From positions 37,374,338 through 37,438,337 of the forward strand of contig NC_133336.1 of assembly GCF_042186555.1 (NCBI RefSeq): DNA of 64,000 nucleotides, written 5' to 3'. A program made the translations under genes and the position numbers. This document shows positions 54,081 to 64,000 of the stretch, piece after piece. The notes beneath the pieces are model-generated. The model did not search any database and was not told the DNA's origin. It saw only the letters and a list, made by a program, of their open reading frames with translations. This stretch comes from Aquarana catesbeiana. Its lineage: Eukaryota; Chordata; Amphibia; Anura; Ranidae. How positions within the stretch are numbered: position 1 is the stretch's first letter; every line of letters begins with the position of its first letter.

Positions 54081-54171
54081 AGCTGGACAGCACAGGACGG
54101 ATCTAGCGCCTTGAGGTGATTCAGTTCGCATTTGCAGCGCTATACAAATCCATCATTCATTCATTCACATT

Positions 54172-54335
54172 CTTAATTGTGAAACGATTGAGACCCCTAT
54201 AATCAATACAAGGTCTCAGTTCACCACTCTTCTTCTTCACAAAGAAGAAACCAGCACTAGCAGGAGATGAGGATTGCAACATACTCCTCCATGGCTTTAT
54301 CCTCAAAGACCGACAAAGGCACGTTTTTTGAGAGG
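54172..54335 (-). pseudogene. Chromovirus reverse transcriptase, N-terminal piece
   Basis: From about 54335 leftward: LSVFEDKAMEEYV, then, after a small frame change, GFFFVKKKSGELRPCIDYRG and LNRFTIKN at the edge of the LINE. These are the RT fingers of a Ty3-type element. It joins the C-terminal piece at 49274 once the LINE is set aside. Confidence 0.85.
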
Positions 54336-54442
54336 CACGTGATGCGCTAGCCTGCTCAGTGCCCTACTGCCTGTCCTGCTGGGGGGGGGTGACATCATGT
54401 TTTACTGCACCAGGTGAAACCAACCCTAGTGACGCCACTGAC

Positions 54443-54926
54443 CTTAAAGTACTTCTTCTTGAACCACTCCTTTGTTGCCTTGGCGGTATGTTTTGGGTCA
54501 TTGTCATGCTGGAAGACCCATCTATGACACATCTTCAGTGTTCTGGCTGAGGGAAGAAGATTCTCATCCAAGATTTTACAATACATGGCCCCATCCATTG
54601 GCCCCTCAATGCTAAAAAGTCAGCCAGAGAAACAGCCCCAGAGCATAATGTTTCCACCTCCATGCTTGACTGTAGGGATAGTGTTCTTAGGGTCATAGTC
54701 AGAATTTACTTTTATTATGCCAAAGAGCTCAATTTTGGTCTCATCTGACCCCAGCACTTTCTCCAAATCCTTCTCTGAATCATTTAGATGTTCATTGGCA
54801 TGACTGTACATGAGCCTTCTTGAGGAGGGGGACTCATCGTGTTTGGAGGAAGAAAATTGCTGACTATGACCCTAAGAATACCATTCCTATAGTCAAGCAG
54901 AGATCAAATAATTATTTTCCCCACTG
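54443..54926 (-). pseudogene. Second Tc1-type transposase fragment
   Basis: The right terminus, complement CAGTGGGGAAAATAATTATT, ends at 54926 with TA following. Reading leftward, the transposase shows DETKIELFG (54735 region), HGGGNIMLWGCFS (about 54622-54660), and HDNDPKHTAKATKEWFKKK (about 54445-54500), which are the first and second catalytic Asp regions of Tc1. It is cut at 54443 by sequence ending CCCTAGTGACGCCACTG, the end of an hAT-like miniature. The rest of the gene is missing. Confidence 0.85.
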
Positions 54927-54939
54927 TATATGATGTAGC

Positions 54940-55757
54940 CAAATGAAGGATAATACCAAGGAGTTATCGAGTTGCCAGCTCAATTTCTGCTTTACAAAGC
55001 ACACCAAGATTAGAGCAAGAAAACTCATAATTCTTATATCTGGATAATATCCGGGATTCAGCTTTATTGTTCCATTCACGCCAATGCTTTTTTTCATGCT
55101 TTTTGCAGAAACACAGGACATTATTTTTAACATGGGTTCCTATGAAACACATTCACATCAATGTATTTTTGTGCCTCTGCATTTTTGGAAAGGGTCAGGA
55201 ACTTCTTAAATGCAAAACGGTGCTTTTTTTTCTGCTCTTTTGGTTCAAACGACTTTAATAGAGAAGCTGCAGAAAAGCATGTAGTGCATTTTTACTGCGT
55301 TTTTACCCCAATTTTGCAGCAAACCCCCCACCAAACTCGTGTTTTTGAGAGTAGCTAAGAAAGAAGCTTGAAAAAGCTCAAAACATGGTTATGAAAATAC
55401 TATCTAGGAGGGTTTGTGACAAAAAATGCTCAAAAAAGCTCAAAGAAGCTTGAAGCAGCTCATTAAAAATGTGTGTAAGAGCACAAAAAAGCACAGGCTT
55501 CTTCAAGCTGAAATAAAAGCTCAATGCCTGTAATAGCAGCTTTTTTTTTTTAGCTGCAGTGTACATGAGTCCCAAGGCTGCATTCACATATAATCGCGGG
55601 CAACATCGACATGATTCTGCCCCACCAATTAAAATGGCTACAAAACGCGGGACGCGTTTGCAATGCCATTACTTCTAATGGCATCCCAATCTCGCCTTTT
55701 GGGCGACAACATCTATTTGACTGCGGTCGATGCGTTTTTTTGGCGCGTTTTGCATTA
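54940..55757. repeat. Dispersed noncoding repeat, copy 1
   Basis: The part 55085-55345 (GCAGAAACACAGGACATTAT, then GGAAAGGGTCAGGAAC, then GAGAAGCTGCAGAAAAGCAT) is repeated in direct orientation at 56290-56520. Text such as CACATTCACATCAATGCATT suggests an old miniature element. No gene. Confidence 0.6.
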
Positions 55758-56265
55758 TTAACCGCTTGCCGCTCGCGCTATAGCCAAATGACGGCTACAG
55801 CGCAGATGGCTAGTTTTGTCTGTCAGCCTCCCGTGATCTCGTCTGCTGTGGGGCGTGGACAGCGACAATACTGATCAAAGATTGAGGTAAAGAGCCAATC
55901 AGCGGCCCTTTACCATGTGATCAGCTGTGTCCAATCACAGCTGATCATGGATGTAAATAGAAGCCAGTTATCGGCACTCCTTTCCTCATGCTGAGAGCAT
56001 GAGGAGAGGAGAAGAGAGCTGATAACAGACTTCTCCAAAAGGGACATGTACACTGATAATCAGGGCAGTCCCTACAGTGCCCACTAGTGCTTCCAATCAG
56101 TGCCCACCAGTGCTGCCAATCAGTGCCCACCAGTGCTGCCAATCAGTGCCCACTAGTACTTCCAATCAGTGCCCACTAGTGCTTCCAATCAGTGCCCACC
56201 AGTGCTGCCAATCAGTGCCCACCAGTGCTGCCAATCAGTGCCCACCAGTGCTGCCAAGGCTTTAA
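55758..56265 (+). mobile_element. TTAA-type element with CAGTGCCCACCAGTG array
   Basis: TTAA at 55758-55761 and 56262-56265. Left part (CCAATCACAGCTGATCA near 55931, GAGAGCATGAGGAGAGG near 55993) matches 58091-58400. A tandem array of 23-bp units CAGTGCCCACCAGTGCTGCCAAT occupies about 56084-56258 and reaches the right end directly, so the AT-rich right half seen in other copies has been lost. Confidence 0.7.
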
Positions 56266-56520
56266 GTCTCCATTCACAACAATGCGTTTTTTTTCATGCA
56301 GAAACACAGGACATTATTTTTAACATGATTTCCCTATGGAAAACGTTCACATCAATGCATTTTTGTGCCTCTGCGTTTTTGGAAAGGGTCAGGGACCTTT
56401 TTAAACGCAAAATGTTGCTTTATTTTGCTTTTTTCGTTCAGTAGACTTCAATGGAGAAGCTGCAGAAAAGCATGTAGCACATTTTTACCGCAATTTTTCC
56501 CTGATTTTGCCAAGATTTGC
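56266..56520. repeat. Dispersed noncoding repeat, copy 2
   Basis: Matches 55085-55345 in the same orientation (see there), with AATGCGTTTTTTTTCATGCAG leading in. Together with TTAAGTCTCCATTCACAAC it suggests the TTAA element at 55758 is nested in a tandemly duplicated repeat. Confidence 0.6.
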
Positions 56521-57663
56521 ATTTTTTAATCTGCCCAACAACAAATTTTCCCCGAAAAATACAACAAATAAATTTAAAAAATGCAAAACGCAAATTGACA
56601 CGGTAAAATCATTAGCAAAAAACGCAAAAAGCACTGTTCCATACTATTCCTTTATATTGGCTTTTAAAATTGACAAATGCAGCAATTTAGAATTTAGATG
56701 AAAGGTTTAGCACTGGGAAACACTTTTTGAAAGATAAAAAGTGCATTTTATATACAACTTTTTAGATCAGACCAAAATGAGGGACAAATGAGGAGGAAAG
56801 AGGGACAGAGGGACATTGCTCCAAATCAGGGACAGTCCCTCAAAATCAGGGACAGTTGGGAGCTATACTTTAACCCAGTTCATGAAAGCGATTTCATTGA
56901 ATTTTAATGGCCTCTTAATGTTTTTAGTCTTTGAGTTCTGTTCAGTGGGTATAGGCACAGGCCCCCTTTGTTCTTTTCTTTTATGCCTACAGTAAACAGC
57001 ATACTGCCAGAGATTGCATATTCTGAAGGCGGCATAATAAAAGTCTCGGCACATCAATTTTTTTTTCCCTGTTACTTATAAACTGATCGACCAAATGGAG
57101 AAAGCCAGTGAGGAGGTTTGTAGTCAAGATCAAGCACTTGTCACAGAGGCCTACAGCTTCCAAAGTGAATGTGACAGTGCCCTAAGAGAGTGCTTTGTGT
57201 GTAGCCTGTACAATGAGCAGATGCAAGCAATGTTCCACTTTAAAGGGAATCCAGATCTCACCCTGCCGCTGACACCGCCATGTAAGATAATGGCACTAGT
57301 TGCATGTGATGAATGGATTCGCACACATCGCTGGGAGCCAGCTGACACTAGTTTGTGCGCCGAGTAGGAGGTTCTCTTTTATGTGTCACTGTGATATGCC
57401 GCATGCCAGAACCTATAGGCTGATAGAATGGTGTTACATGGAAAGACAGAAATGTAAGAACAAATTCTCTGGTTTAAATGTAAACTCCAGGCACACTGTG
57501 AAATACAAAGACTCCATGCATATAGAAAACCCAACAGTATGCCACATGCCAGCAAAACACCAATAAAACTGGGAGATTCTCTTGCAAGCCTATTAAAGCA
57601 GAACTAACTTTAGGTTCATGTCTATTTTGCTGTGATTGATGCGTTTTTTCAGCTCTTTTGGCA
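56521..57663. other. Intergenic sequence with one unexplained short open frame
   Basis: A 90-codon frame at 57095-57367 (plus strand, starting MEKASEEV) is not made of repeats found elsewhere here and has mixed composition. I do not recognise it and see no splice or promoter context, so it is not called as a gene. The rest shows nothing. Confidence 0.4.
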
Positions 57664-58094
57664 TTAATAAAGTGGCTGTAAACCCACTTACAAAAAAAAA
57701 AACCTGCAAGACAAAGGCATAATGAGCTAGTGTGCATAGCATAGCATACTAGCTCATTATGAATGACTTACCTGAGATCGAAGCACCCACAGCAGTCCTC
57801 GTACACCGCTCTGACCAGCGACATCGCTCCCGGAGTTACTTCGGGTATCGCGGGCTCCAGCGCTGTGATTGGCCGGAGCCGCAATGACGTCACTCCCGCG
57901 CATGCGTGCGGGAGCCGCAGGTATAGGCACACTACGTGCCGTTGCTTCAGTGCACACGTGCCGATGACGTTGGCACATGCAGATACAAGGGATATCTCCT
58001 AAACCGTGCAGTTATCCTATATCTGCTAAACCGTGCCTTATTATAGGCTTACCTGTAGTAGAAAGTGGTTGTAAAGGGTTTCCAACCACTTTAA
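57664..58094. mobile_element. TTAA-flanked miniature element
   Basis: TTAATAAAGTGGCTGTAAACC at 57664 (first 20 bases) matches the complement of GGTTTCCAACCACTTTAA ending at 58094. It contains a hairpin around CATAATGAGCTAGTGTGCAT/ACTAGCTCATTATG (57719-57762). It shares its right TTAA with the next element. Confidence 0.78.
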
Positions 58095-58775
58095 CCACTT
58101 GTCTACCGCGCTATAGCTGAATGACGTATAGCACGGAGAGCTAGTAATGGGATTCCGTCATTTGATGGCCTCCCGTGATCGCGACTGCTACGGAGGACAC
58201 TGATCACAGATTGAGGTAAAGATCCAATCAGTGGCTCTTTACTATGTGATCAGCTGTGTCCAATCACAGCTGATCACAGATGTAAATAGAAGCCAGTTAT
58301 CGGCACTCCTTTCCTCATGCTGAGAGCATGAGGAGAGGGGAAGAGAGCCAATAACTGGTTTCTCTATAAGGGATATCTACACTGATAATCAACACTGATT
58401 ACCAGTGTACTTATTATCAGTGAAGTCCCTACAGTGCCCACCAGTGCAGCCAATGTGTACCCACCAGTGCTGCCATTAAGTGCCCATTAGTGCCGCCCAT
58501 CAGTGCCCATTATTGCCGCCTATCAGTGCCCATCAGTCCCGCCTATCAGTGCCAGCTATCAGTGCCGCATATCAGTGCTGCCTATCAGTGTCTATCAGTG
58601 TCATCTATCAGTGCTGCATATCAGTGCCTCCTCATCAGTGACCACCAGTGTAACCTCATCAGTGCCCACAAGTGCAGCCTATCCATGCCCATTAGTGCTG
58701 CCTCATCAGTGCAGCCTTATCAGTGCAGCCTTATCAGCGCACATCAGTGAAGGCGAAAATTGACCTACCTAAAAT
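58091..58775 (+). mobile_element. TTAA-type element, truncated at right
   Basis: TTAACCACTTGTCTACCGC at 58091, then the block shared with 55758-56050, a tandem CAGTGCCCATCAGTGCTGCC array (58432-58752), and the first bases of the AT-rich right half (TCAGTGAAGGCGAAAATTGAC), cut off before 58797. Confidence 0.72.
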
Positions 58776-58796
58776 TTATAACAAACTATGAAAGCG

Positions 58797-59125
58797 TTTT
58801 CGGATCCGCTCAGAAGAGTCCGCCAGCTCAGCAGGAGAACTCTCCATTGATCTCCGCTAAGCAGGCGGATGATAGGTCTGTCTCTGCTCACTGAGCGGGG
58901 AGGGGCCTGTCAGAGTGCCCCTGATTCCTTTGGAGGGATCAGACAAAAAACGGACAGCATGTCTGTTTTCATCAGATCGCATCCGATCCGCCAGGATGGA
59001 TGTAAACGTATCGCCATAGATCATACGTCTGATTTTAGTGGATCGGATCGGATCGGGTGTCAGCGGACATGGTCACCGCTGACATCCGTCGCTCCATAGA
59101 CCTGCAAGGAGCGTCCGTTCAAGTC
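58797..59125. mobile_element. Miniature element, second copy of the family at 26353-26721
   Basis: GGATCCGCTCAGAAGAGTCC through CATCCGTCGCTCCATAGACC follows the 26353-26721 copy in the same orientation with moderate divergence. Its ends are less well kept. Confidence 0.65.
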
Positions 59126-59403
59126 ATTAGCGCAGAACTGGCAGAAACCGGTGGGACCCAGGTACACCCATCTACTGTCCAGGGAAGTCTGGCCAGAAGT
59201 GGTCTTCATGGAAGTATAGCTCTCTGCTCACAGGTTTTGCTTGACAGCAGCAGAAGCCGATGGCAATCCTGTGAGCGTGGGGAGAGGGGAAAAGAGCTGC
59301 TGAGATTGTGCACAGCGTTGGACCGTGATTAGGCTCAGATCAGTATTTAGAGTTGGCTACAGGGGGAGCTGTACTTAAAAAGACTTTTACCTTTACAACC
59401 ACT

Positions 59404-59839
59404 TTAAAAGAGAAGTTTTTTCTCCTCTTGGAATCATACTTACTTAGGTGGATGCCGTATCGGTCTGGTGCTGCATCTGTCCCTGCCGGCTCTAACACTG
59501 AGAATCGAGTGATCAAACACTGCTGATTGTTCAGTTCTCAGAGCTCCGTGAGGAGAGAGCTGGTGACGGTCAGTCACCGCTGTCTGCTCTGCCCCCCCCC
59601 CCACATTCACTTGAGTGGTGGGCTGTGGAGGGGCAGAAGCAGCCAGCTCAGGCTCTCAGCAGCTCACTGAGGCACTGTGGCAGGTGCCAGTCCAGGCTCC
59701 TCCTTGGATCCCGACCATATGCGACATCAGCCAACAGCGGGTTTTAGCAAGCTATCAGCTGAAAACAAGGCCATAGGAGTGCAGAACAAACTGCACCCCC
59801 GTGATCCACAAACAACTTTTGGCTATACTTCTCCTTTAA
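59404..59839. mobile_element. TTAA-flanked miniature element
   Basis: TTAAAAGAGAAGTTTTTTCTC at 59404 (first 20 bases) and the complement of ACTTCTCCTTTAA at 59839 are inverted ends, with TTAA at both sites. A reverse fragment of the same family is at about 41330-41489. Confidence 0.75.
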
Positions 59840-60075
59840 GAACAAAATATTAGGTCAAAATAAAGATGCCCATTTCACACCCCTGATTTTGCAGACCATG
59901 AGGAGCTAGAATCAAATATGACCAGCTAAAACCAATGATGCTTATTTTCACCACTACACTGCCTTTATAGTAGCGTCTGAAATCCCTAAAGTCCAATATT
60001 CTGAGAGTTTGATGAAAGACTGAGAGCAATGTAAACTATATGGGCACTTAAATAGTAAATGTATTTGTCTGTAAC

Positions 60076-60502
60076 TGTCAGAAACCATGAAATCAGACCA
60101 GGACAGAAGTACAGTTAAATCACACTTGTTTAATAATAAAAGTAAAAAGTCAAAACATGTAGTCAAAACATGTAGTCAAAACATGTAGTCAAAACATAGC
60201 CAAAGTTCAGTAACCGGAATGGATAGTCAGCCAAGCCAGAAGTCAGGGTTCAATGTAGAGGATCAGCAAGCAGGATCTTGAGCCAGAAGGGATGTCAGCA
60301 AAGCCAGTCTTTAAACAGGAACGCAGGAGATAGTTTCTTGTGATGTGACCAAGGTGAAGGCAGAGCTCCTCTGGACTGGACGGCTTAAGTAGGCAGGACT
60401 GACGAGCAGGATATCATCAAAAGCTGAGTAACTGTGGAGAGAGAAGGGAGCTGGCAATTAGCTGACAGCTGAGCAGCCAGCTCAGAGAAGGAAGGCCTGA
60501 CA
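60076..60502 (-). mobile_element. Solo chromoviral LTR with target duplication GTAAC
   Basis: Same LTR as 46917-47320 and in the same orientation, TGTCAG...CTGACA. GTAAC occurs at 60071-60075 and 60503-60507, a perfect 5-bp duplication. A 14-bp phrase (AAAACATGTAGTCA) is repeated in tandem near 60154-60195 and makes it longer than 46917-47320. Confidence 0.95.
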
Positions 60503-60660
60503 GTAACTACATCAGACTGAAAAGAGAGGTATTTGTTGAGCCAAGATGGACTCCCAGAAGGAAAGGCCCTTCAACTGAAAAGTAGTTGGGTCTCTTGGGA
60601 GTCATGAAATGACCATGAAGTGTCCTCCTACGTTTTTGTAATATAGGATTCTATGGATTC

Positions 60661-60871
60661 AGGCTGGGTTCACACTATTGCGAATTGGATGTTGGTTTCC
60701 AATTCGCATAGCAGGAGATTGTGATTGGCTCTCTATGGAGCCGGTTCCCTCATCTTCGGAGCACAGGAGTCCTGTGAGTCCTCTGATCCGTTTCAGATCC
60801 AAATTCAGCAAAAAATTCGAACTGAAATTGGACCGCGTGAGCCTGAGCCTGCTGCAGTGTGAACCCAGCCT
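60661..60871. mobile_element. Small miniature inverted-repeat element
   Basis: AGGCTGGGTTCACACT at 60661-60676 is exactly complementary to 60856-60871. 211 bp, noncoding, no clear target duplication. Confidence 0.75.
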
Positions 60872-62291
60872 TAAATCTTATGAATCTTTTGAAACTGGAA
60901 GGTCTACAACAAGCTCCATTTCATCATTATAAAGACTGCTCTGATTTTTTAGTGGAATACCAACAGTTTAATAATCAAATAAACAGCAGAGTTGAATACT
61001 TTGTTAAAATTACACCTCTTGCCATCTGGCATCACTTTGTGAACGAACACTATAATACAGAGATTGTTACAATACACAATGGAGATAACGGTCTATTTGC
61101 TGGCTCGTACTACTGTTACAAATGAAATAATAGTGAGTCACATTGTGATTCAGTATTCAGTGTAATCTGACCAATCTCAAACAAAATGTTCAACATAATT
61201 AGTCATATTTGTTTCATTTTTAGTTCTCACAATACTTTTTTTTACGCTTCGAGTTTCATTTCATGAAAGTAGGCTTCTGTGAAACAAAGAGGAGAAAGAA
61301 CAGTTTGGGAATTTAGATGAGGCAATAACCTGGTAGGGCCATCTGCCTCCATCCCAATGTATATGAATAAAAAGAAAAGGTGCGACTTTATATGAAGCAA
61401 ACAGGTGGATAAAAAACTCAAGTTTATTGAATAATCATGGACTGTATATTAACAAGATAACTGTTTCCCTGCAGACAGGCTGGAAAAGAGCTGGGTCATG
61501 TGACAGCTGTATATTGATTAGGAAAGAAGATAGTTTTTTTAAATTAAAATAATTACAGTGCCATCATCCACATACAGAAATAGAAGGGGCAATTTTTTTT
61601 TTTTTTTCAAATTTTTTTTTTCACACAAGAAAACCAAGAAAAGAAAATCCCCCTTCGTTGGGACTTCGTAGGCAACAACCACACGTAAATGAATTAGAAA
61701 ATATAATTTATTGTGTATACATAAAATCGTTCGATCGTTAAATAAAGCTTCGGATAGCATTACCACTCAAACTCACAAATCTTGGTACGGTAAATATTTT
61801 TGTTTATTTTTTCCTTCAAACACCTTTTTGTACTATGTTGGATTAGATGACTGAAATTGGATATGGATACATACGTACATCTCCTGTCTTTAGATACTGT
61901 TTATTTTTGTCCAGGATTTTTTTCATGAATATTTTTTTTTTCTTTTTTTGCATTATCTTTTCCGTTTATCTTTTCTGTTTTGTTTACTCATTAGTCAGCA
62001 ATTCGCCACGTATGACTCCCTGTGATCACCAGGCAAATTAAATCGGCAAGTCTTTTTCTCTGATATTATCGTACGATACTGGGGTTCTTGGTGGGCACCT
62101 ATTGACACCCCCACTGGCAGTGCTTCATTCATCTTTTCCAAGTTGCATGGTGGAACATTTTGCATGGTAGGTGTCGCTTACAACAACTGTTCTCCATCTG
62201 TCCCCTATGGTTGTCAAATATCCATGTTTTTATTGCTATCATATGTTTTTCTTCTATTTTTTGTAGTAAGACAAAATTATGACTGCATATA

Positions 62292-62767
62292 CAGTGGAAC
62301 CTCGGATTACGAGCATAATCCATTCCAGGAGTATGCTCTTAATCCAAAGTACTCGCATATCAAAGCGAGTTTTCCCATTGAAGTCAATGGAAACGAAAAT
62401 AATTAGTTCCGCATTGACTTCAATGGGATGCAATACCAATGCATGCGGCCAGAGGCGGGGGGTGCCCCGAAGAGCCTCGGAAACGGCTGGAAAGGCCCAA
62501 GGACACGTCAGCTGACCTTGGCAAACGTCAAAAAGGCTCGGAAATGGAGTATTTCCGAGCATTGCTGAATGGAGACAATCGGCTGCGATCGTTACTGTTC
62601 GGCTCTGCTCGGCTCCGGCGCCCCCGCACGTCAGGCCAAATGCGGTACTGCAGGTCCTATTAGGTTGAATTCTGCTCGTCTTGCTAGACAACGCTCGCAA
62701 ACCGAGTCAGATTTTTTTTTTAAAAGTTGCTCTCAAACCAGGTTACTCTTAAACCAAGGTTCCACTG
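62292..62767. mobile_element. Pogo/Tigger-like miniature element (TA duplication)
   Basis: CAGTGGAACCTCGGATTACG at 62292 and the complement of AAACCAAGGTTCCACTG at 62767 are the inverted ends. TA flanks at 62290-62291 and 62768-62769. 476 bp and noncoding. The CCTCGG-type end recalls pogo/Tigger elements. Confidence 0.85.
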
Positions 62768-62780
62768 TACTCTTATTAAA

Positions 62781-62821
62781 TACTCCTGACGAAGGTGCTT
62801 GAACCAGAAACGCGTCGGGTA
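62781..62821 (+). ncRNA. Hammerhead-ribozyme-like motif
   Basis: Stem I TACTC (62781-62785) pairs with GGGTA (62817-62821), one G-U. The core is CTGACGA (62786-62792), a match to CUGANGA. One extra A follows, then a short stem II GGT/ACC (62794-62796 with 62803-62805) with a mismatched A beside GAAA (62807-62810). Stem III is the minimal palindrome ACGCGT (62810-62815), and C62816 sits at the cleavage position. All strictly conserved core bases are present. The weak stem II and extra As are departures from consensus, so activity is uncertain. Confidence 0.6.
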
Positions 62822-63061
62822 CCGAAGACCACTTTGTACCGGAGAGTAACAACAATCTTTTTGTCATGCAAACAATGTAACCTGTTGTGTTTTTTGTCTC
62901 TTCTTTTTCCATTTTTTGTAAATTTTTGCTATGTCTTTTTTAAACACACGATCACTTTATGATCAAACGATTTTAAGTATACACAATAAATTATATTTTC
63001 TAATTCATTTATGTGTGGTTGTTGCCTACAAAGTCGCAACGAAGGGGAATTTTCTTTTCTC

Positions 63062-63240
63062 GATATACAATTAGGGATGTAGCAACAACACACTGGTCTG
63101 ATATGGTGAAATCCCCTTTTTTGCTATTTTTTTGGTAAACAAGCAAAAAAAGACCGAAAATTTTGAAAAAAATGTCATCGTTTGTTATAAAACTTTGAAA
63201 ACAGGTCATTTTTCTCCTTCACTGATGTGCACTGATGAGG
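63062..63240 (-). mobile_element. TTAA-type element fragment, reverse orientation
   Basis: The stretch GCAAAAAAAGACCGAAAATTT to TCTCCTTCACTGATG is the reverse complement of the junction between the tandem array and the AT-rich half at about 5500-5600. Ends not found. Confidence 0.6.
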
Positions 63241-64000
63241 CTGCAAAGCATTCTCTGAATGGCACTTTTGTTAAGCAGCCAACCTCCTGAGTTTACAATG
63301 CAGCAGGCCAGCCACTAAGCCCGGGACCCAGAAGCAAGTAGAGACCATTGGACTAGTGGTGTCTACTTCAGTGATTTCCATCTTCCGGGGGCATTGGCAA
63401 GGTATGGGATATACATAATTACATGGGTCTAAACTGAACCAATGTATTTGTAACTATGTATAAAATATCCATACCTGGAATACCTCTTTAAAAATAATAA
63501 AACAAGGGTTATCACAATATGTCAAAGATATGTCTTGCAATTTATTCATCATAAAAGAATGAAGCACCAAGCTGGGCTATAGGAATTCTAATTAAAGATC
63601 CGTTGTGTAGTCTAGCAGTTTTCGCACAACAATAAAATTAACTCCCCGTGGCCCAGAGAGATGTTGTATCGGAAATCATTCATTTTCTCCTGACATTCAA
63701 TTATCTTTATTTCTAGATGGATTGCCACCTGCAGCTGTGTGAAGCTGCGATAGGGACCAAGTGTTCTCTCGTATGCAAATGATCTTAATGGGCTATTTGG
63801 AAAACAGTTTTGTTTAGAATACGTTACTTTTTCATGCCTTCTATGCTAATCAGTGTAAAGTTTGAGGATCTGCTGGGTCTTCATTATGGTCCATATTTTT
63901 AATAAGACTGATACAATTTATGGCTTTAGTTTGTGGACAACTGACTGTCACGCCCATATGAGTGTGTTGACATCTCATTCCAGAGCCATGGGCTGTACTA
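63241..64000. other. Intergenic sequence, nothing recognised
   Basis: No coding region or repeat from this window is seen. Confidence 0.4.

Larger units (their letters stand above)
49275..54166 (+). mobile_element. L2/CR1-type LINE, long copy with 5-bp target duplication ACATT
   Basis: ACATT is present at 49270-49274 and 54167-54171. The RT frame of the host chromovirus is restored exactly if the LINE and one ACATT are ignored. The insert is 4,892 bp, of which about 800 bp (50456-51257) is a later element. From left: a GC-rich 5' region with partial tandem units, a short coding start near 50400, endonuclease, RT, and a 3' end GCAGCGCTATACAAATC followed by CATTCATTCATTC. Short 3' tandem tails are typical of L2-type LINEs. 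Confidence 0.9.
61637..63061. mobile_element. Element with about 105-bp inverted ends and internal hammerhead-like motif
   Basis: 61637-61741 (with CTTCGTAGGCAACAACCACA and AATATAATTTATTGTGTATA) is the reverse complement of about 62955-63061 at over 90% identity by eye. The 1.2-kb centre holds no coding sequence, a younger pogo-type miniature (62292-62767) and, just after it, the hammerhead-like motif. Penelope-like insertions can carry terminal repeats in inverted orientation, so this may be such a copy; a DNA element with long inverted repeats is the alternative. No target duplication was identified. Confidence 0.55.

Overview
This 64 kb window looks like intergenic DNA from a repeat-rich vertebrate, most likely a frog. 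I found no convincing host gene, tRNA, rRNA or CRISPR array. Nearly everything recognisable is a transposable element, often several nested inside one another. The call of anuran (perhaps ranid) rests on my recognition of dispersed repeat families (TTAA-flanked elements, Harbinger-type miniatures, a Tc1-like element, chromoviral LTRs). It is an inference from text, not from a database search.

Layout. 1-5048 is the right part of an hAT transposon (copy A), cut by the window edge. 5049-8057 holds fragments of TTAA-flanked elements. 8058-15819 is a complete 7,762-bp hAT copy (B) with matching 11-bp terminal inverted repeats, a perfect 8-bp target duplication and an intact 1,094-codon transposase gene. 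It sits inside an older TTAA element (8030-17565), which also carries an 827-bp retro-type insertion with a hammerhead-like motif at its 5' end (16476-17302). 17566-23665 has structured miniature elements, two solo LTRs, and a very large near-perfect palindrome (two 684-bp arms) bounded by a 13-bp duplication. 23666-30405 is a decayed Ty3-type LTR retrotransposon on the minus strand with gag, zinc knuckle, protease, RT, RNase H and integrase still legible. 31831-37120 is a CR1-like LINE broken by several insertions, most of them at TTAA. 38056-45735 contains a TTAA element, two Tc1-type elements, a Penelope-like RT fragment and a 51-bp satellite. 46917-54335 is a minus-strand chromovirus remnant split by a long L2/CR1-type LINE (49275-54166). 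54443-64000 has more Tc1, TTAA and inverted-repeat elements, a solo LTR and a second hammerhead-like motif (62781-62821).

How the parts relate. Because reading frames of older elements resume exactly on either side of younger ones, the order of insertion can be read directly at many sites. The youngest events appear to be the hAT copies (about ten differences in 2.7 kb between A and B, frame open in both) and the palindrome (three mismatches in 684 bp). The points most worth following are the intact hAT family with its compact inverted-repeat promoter and variable tandem arrays, the giant foldback insertion, and the hammerhead-like motifs attached to retro-type insertions.
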